A DNA stretch of 64,000 bases from Neodiprion pinetum. Taxonomy: Eukaryota; Arthropoda; Insecta; Hymenoptera; Diprionidae. Shown here piece after piece: positions 60,546 to 64,000 of the stretch. The translations under genes and the position numbers were made by a program. The stretch's first letter is position 1. Every line of letters begins with the position of its first letter. The notes below the pieces were generated by a model, which was not told the origin of the DNA, ran no database searches, and was given only the letters and a program-made list of their open reading frames with translations. Where the stretch lies: positions 16,083,193-16,147,192 of the forward strand of contig NC_060235.2 in the NCBI RefSeq assembly GCF_021155775.2, written 5' to 3'.

Positions 60546-62844
60546 CTCTTCCGCTCGCACCACCGGTCGGTCGGTCGGTCCCATCCGGTCGAGTTTACGG
60601 GGACTAAGGAGACGCAGAGGGGTTGCCAAACGGACCCTGAGCTCGCTCCACTTTCCCTCGCATCCCTCAGGGAGTATAATATGCAGGGGTGACCTATCGG
60701 GCCGGACATAATTAATTCGAGAAAGATGTCGTGGGTGGAGGAGGAGCATGCGGACGATGCGTGTTGCCTCGCGATGCCTGCACTGCGGAGGTTCCTGGAC
60801 CACCTGTGAAAATCCATCCGTGCATGTTGGTAGTACATAGCACGTATTGCAGGTAGATACCTATGACACGCACCCGACGTCGCCTAGTGATTATAAATAC
60901 AGGATCAGCGTTGGATGTATTGCACTCGGGTAACCAGACGACGCAGCTTCGTTGCGTCCGTGAAATCTATGCATTATAACCTGCAGCGGCGTAGCCCTTG
61001 GCGGTGCGTCGGTGCGACTCGGGTTGACGACCCTGCACCAGACAATGATCTGAAAAACTAAATACTCCGACGTGAACGTGAACTCGATCGCACGGTGCAG
61101 CAGACGAGGAGGCGGTATAAAGGACACCGTGTAAGGTGTGGACGTGGAGGTGTACTCCAGGAAGTTGGCACCTAACACGTACGTGCGGCGCGTTATACGA
61201 GGAGTCCTCTATCGCATCCTGTTTCAAATACTCTCGGACGTTCGACGCTTTTCACCCACTGACGCGATTTCCTCAATATCGCAGGAATTTTGATTCCAGG
61301 TCCAAAGCAGGTCCTAAGTCGGAATGCTTCGATCGAAGTTAGAACTCTTTTTAAACTTTGCCGTGTCGGAGAGTGTGAGTAAGCCTACGCACGAGGTGAA
61401 AGACATGTAGATCCTAGTTGAGGGCTAAACTGGCATCCACGCGTAGTAACCTATAACGTACATAGTAGTTGAACTCCTGTTCTTGACGTGTCTTGCGGAG
61501 CGTGAGGGTACAATAATATCGCATAATCCTGCCGACCTGCTGCAGGAATGACGAAGTGGCGGTGGGTGGCTCTGTAATCGTCGTCGTCGTCGTCGTCGTC
61601 GACGGGGATATCATGCATCAAAGGACACTGCGTTACAGCACTGCTGCTGGTGGCTGACCGACCGCGTTGTCATTGTCAGGGAATTCAAAACTCCTGATTG
61701 CACCACACCGCCTATCGCACAATTCTCCCGCGAACTGTCCAACTCCGGTCAACTCGCCCTCTTCCATCTCGTACCTTCCCGAATCCCCTCTACCAAACCA
61801 AAGTCCGTCTTTGACGATGACCCGGACGAGTCAATTCAAGTCTCACAGGCTGACGTTTGAAAGCGTACCTTTTTCCGTCAGTCTTTTATAAATATACCCG
61901 TTAAGTTGATTTTTCTTGTTTTTTTTTCTTTTTTTTCGCCATACGTCGGTGTTATTTCGTCTCACTCGCTGGCTCCGGTGGAAAGAAATTCATTGATTCT
62001 TGTCACATGTAATAGGCAGCAACTCGCGGCGGCATAAACGCGTGGCATTTCAGTTGGCTGGGTGTAGAAACTGGCTCTCTCATCGCCCGATCAGCCGCGT
62101 ATAACAAGTATGGTAATCGCACGGGCGTGTTCTTAGTTTTTAGCTCTTATAGAGTTTGAGCATACGCGTTATGTATACTCGTATAGTGTATGATGGTGTG
62201 TATATAGGTATAAGTGTATGGCGGTGTGTAACCACGGGCAACGGCCAATGGTACACAGGCACGATGACGATTATTCTAATACGTGTATAACGAAGCGGGA
62301 GACCGAGGAGAAAGAGAGAATTTTTATTACCAGTTTCATGCCGGATGTCTATGTGTATGCCTAATGTGATATATCGTCTCTACGTATGTATAACTATACT
62401 AAACGATCACTCCGGAATTATACATAAAATATCCACGTGTCTCGATCCACCTTCTTCTCCTCACACTCCTCATCTTCGTCTTGTTAGGTATTCCTCGTGT
62501 GTAAATCGAAGAATATTTAATAAGTGGATCGATTTCCGATATAGCTCAGTTATGCGTTATGCGTAGACACACATACACACGCGCGCGCATGCGTGTACGA
62601 TGTAACGTTACTTTTCAAACATGCTATATACTAGCTGCGTAGTTGATTTGAACGTTGCTCAATACAAAGCAGATCTGCGTTATTACCGCTCGGTTAATTC
62701 TCGTCAACGTGTGCGTATTAATAATATACCTGTCTGTCGATATGTCTGTCCATCTATCTGCGACTCGTCAATTATATGTACATATGGGGCAGTCCATACG
62801 AAACCGACCAACCCGCGACCCGGACCATTTTTGATTTACTTGAA

Positions 62845-63345
62845 AATTATTCATTTTTTTTTCGTTGTACCTTCTGAAAGCAGTCTTTCAGATTTTTTTT
62901 TATAGGCAATGAAACTTGATTTGAAAAACCGTTTTAACAACGGTAAATAAGCTGATGCCGGCAAAACGAAAAATTCACTGCGTCATCCCTCAAAATAACG
63001 GCAATATAGGAAGGATGGTGGTGAATTTTTTCAAAAAAAATTACAATGGTCCAAGTTTTGGAAAACAAATATTTTGGGTTCAAAACCGACTAAAATATAT
63101 GAAAATGAATATCGATCTTTTTTTTCCGTATTCTCTTTATGGAAATACAACTCAAAACGAAAAAAAGACATAGCGTTTCATATTGATGTTTGTTTTTGAA
63201 AACGCTATCGGCGTTCAAATAAAATTTCGCGAGCTTTTGTGAAATTTTGAAAAATTTATTGTGTTTGAACGGGTTGAGACAAAAGTCTAAATAAACTCTG
63301 AAAGACTGCTTTAAGTAGGTGAAAAAAAAATGACAAATTATAACA
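62845..63345. repeat. Degenerate inverted-repeat element
   Basis: AAAGCAGTCTTTCAGA at 62877-62892 is the exact complement of TCTGAAAGACTGCTTT near 63296-63311. The outer sequence (ATTATTCATTTTTTTTTCG and the complement of GAAAAAAAAATGACAAATTAT) extends the symmetry with mismatches. The interior has no recognisable gene. Confidence 0.5.
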
Positions 63346-64000
63346 TAACCGCTGGGATCAAATATCTAACAAGTTTTTTCGGTTCTAGCTGCAGCGTAAC
63401 AGAACAACAAATATCCTTCTCGTCATTACTCATATAACAAATTATCATTAAGTTCTTTTCAAACCGATGCACGTATTCATATTATCATTACCAATCGATT
63501 CGAATCGAGAATGCACAAGAACAGCACGAAAATCGCGACGCTGCCACAAACTTGTCAAGAAAATTCTCCATCAGCCGCGTGATGATGATTGGTTTTAATC
63601 TTCAAACTTTGTCATCGATGCATATATACATATTCTTTAAATTCTCTGCCCCCCTCCTCCAACTCCCTCCGCCGTCCTTTTCTTTTCACCATTTGCCGAT
63701 CAATATACAATATAATATATGAATGAAAAATGCAAAGAAAAGTCGAATAAATTTCCTATACGTCTTTATAAATCAAAACTGCTCCACGACGGCCGCGTTA
63801 GCAGTTTTGTTTTGTGTTTCGCGGGGTCGCGGAAAACGTGAAGATGCTGGTTTGGCGATGGTGAAGAGGGGGCGAGGTCCTTTTTTTTTTTTTTTCTGCG
63901 CGCTCCTAGCATACTCAATTTTTTTCACGATCGTGATCGTAACGCAAACACGTGTCCACCGATACAATACATATATATGCATACACCTGTAACGCGCGGA

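Larger units (their letters stand above)
53115..64000 (+). other. Probable long first intron; no further coding exon seen
   Basis: About 10.9 kb follow the donor without a recognisable exon. It contains pyrimidine-rich low-complexity stretches (57405-57470, 57655-57730), a poly-C then (CT)n tract (58809-58851), another (CT)n (60521-60545), a (GTC)n near 61580-61600 and a degenerate inverted repeat (about 62845-63345). Long overlapping ORFs at 55441-55875, 56378-56845 and 57122-57942 arise from GC- or pyrimidine-rich sequence and lack domains. Confidence 0.45.

Noticed and set aside
62955..63173. 72-codon Lys/Asn-rich ORF beginning MPAKRKIHCVIP
   Set aside because: Interior of an AT-rich inverted-repeat element, with no recognisable domain and no splice context.
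1..64000. CRISPR arrays, operons, prophage or other prokaryotic systems
   Set aside because: No regularly spaced repeats or packed bacterial-type genes are seen. Split exons show nuclear eukaryotic DNA.

Overview
This is eukaryotic chromosomal DNA from an insect. The genes are split by short introns with GT..AG borders and there are large AT-rich spacers. The recognisable products are metazoan (Sin3A, canopy, glucose-6-phosphatase), and three of the genes belong to arthropod chitin and cuticle biology. Many short foldback and TIR elements sit in the introns and spacers. A holometabolous insect, perhaps a hymenopteran, fits best, but nothing here fixes the order.

Layout. At 58-~512 (minus) lies the 3' end of an unrecognised gene. 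At 3456-14421 (minus) is the complete coding region of the corepressor Sin3A, 16 coding exons and 1498 aa by my splice model, with a 4.3 kb intron before its last three exons. From 14.4 to 24.2 kb is a CpG-richer, gene-poor block that probably carries Sin3A 5' UTR and promoter. At 24287-25394 (plus) is a canopy/seele ER saposin-like protein (196 aa, RDEL end). At 27181-32741 (plus) is a GH18 chitinase of the Cht2 type (463 aa) with a C-terminal GPI-type tail. A gene-poor 32.7-41.5 kb block follows. At 41545-44514 (plus) is a secreted single-domain chitin-binding protein (118 aa). At 45753-45825 (minus) is tRNA-Lys(UUU). At 45941-46987 (plus) is a three-motif CPCFC cuticular protein gene that no long ORF reveals and that carries two in-frame TAG codons. 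At 47983-49441 is a decayed hAT element. At 49557-51865 (plus) is glucose-6-phosphatase (357 aa). At 53012-53114 (plus) is the first coding exon of an unidentified gene whose remaining exons must lie beyond the window, since 53.1-64 kb shows no further coding signal.

Functional themes. The chitinase, the chitin-binding protein and the CPCFC gene form a same-strand run of cuticle-related genes over about 20 kb. Sin3A (chromatin), canopy (ER folding) and G6Pase (ER sugar phosphatase) are unrelated housekeeping genes.

The most notable non-genic content is a family of palindromic insertions: 765-1690, 28438-28800, 30744-31269, 36161-36820, 39455-39935, 43356-43470, 46172-46615 and 50189-50432. 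Several have readable target-site duplications. The most interesting signals are the broken CPCFC gene with its 39-bp in-frame palindromic insertion, and a composite tRNA-derived/foldback insertion in a Cht2 intron flanked by a 14-bp target duplication. All splice models were assembled by eye from phase, consensus borders and family knowledge. No search was run.
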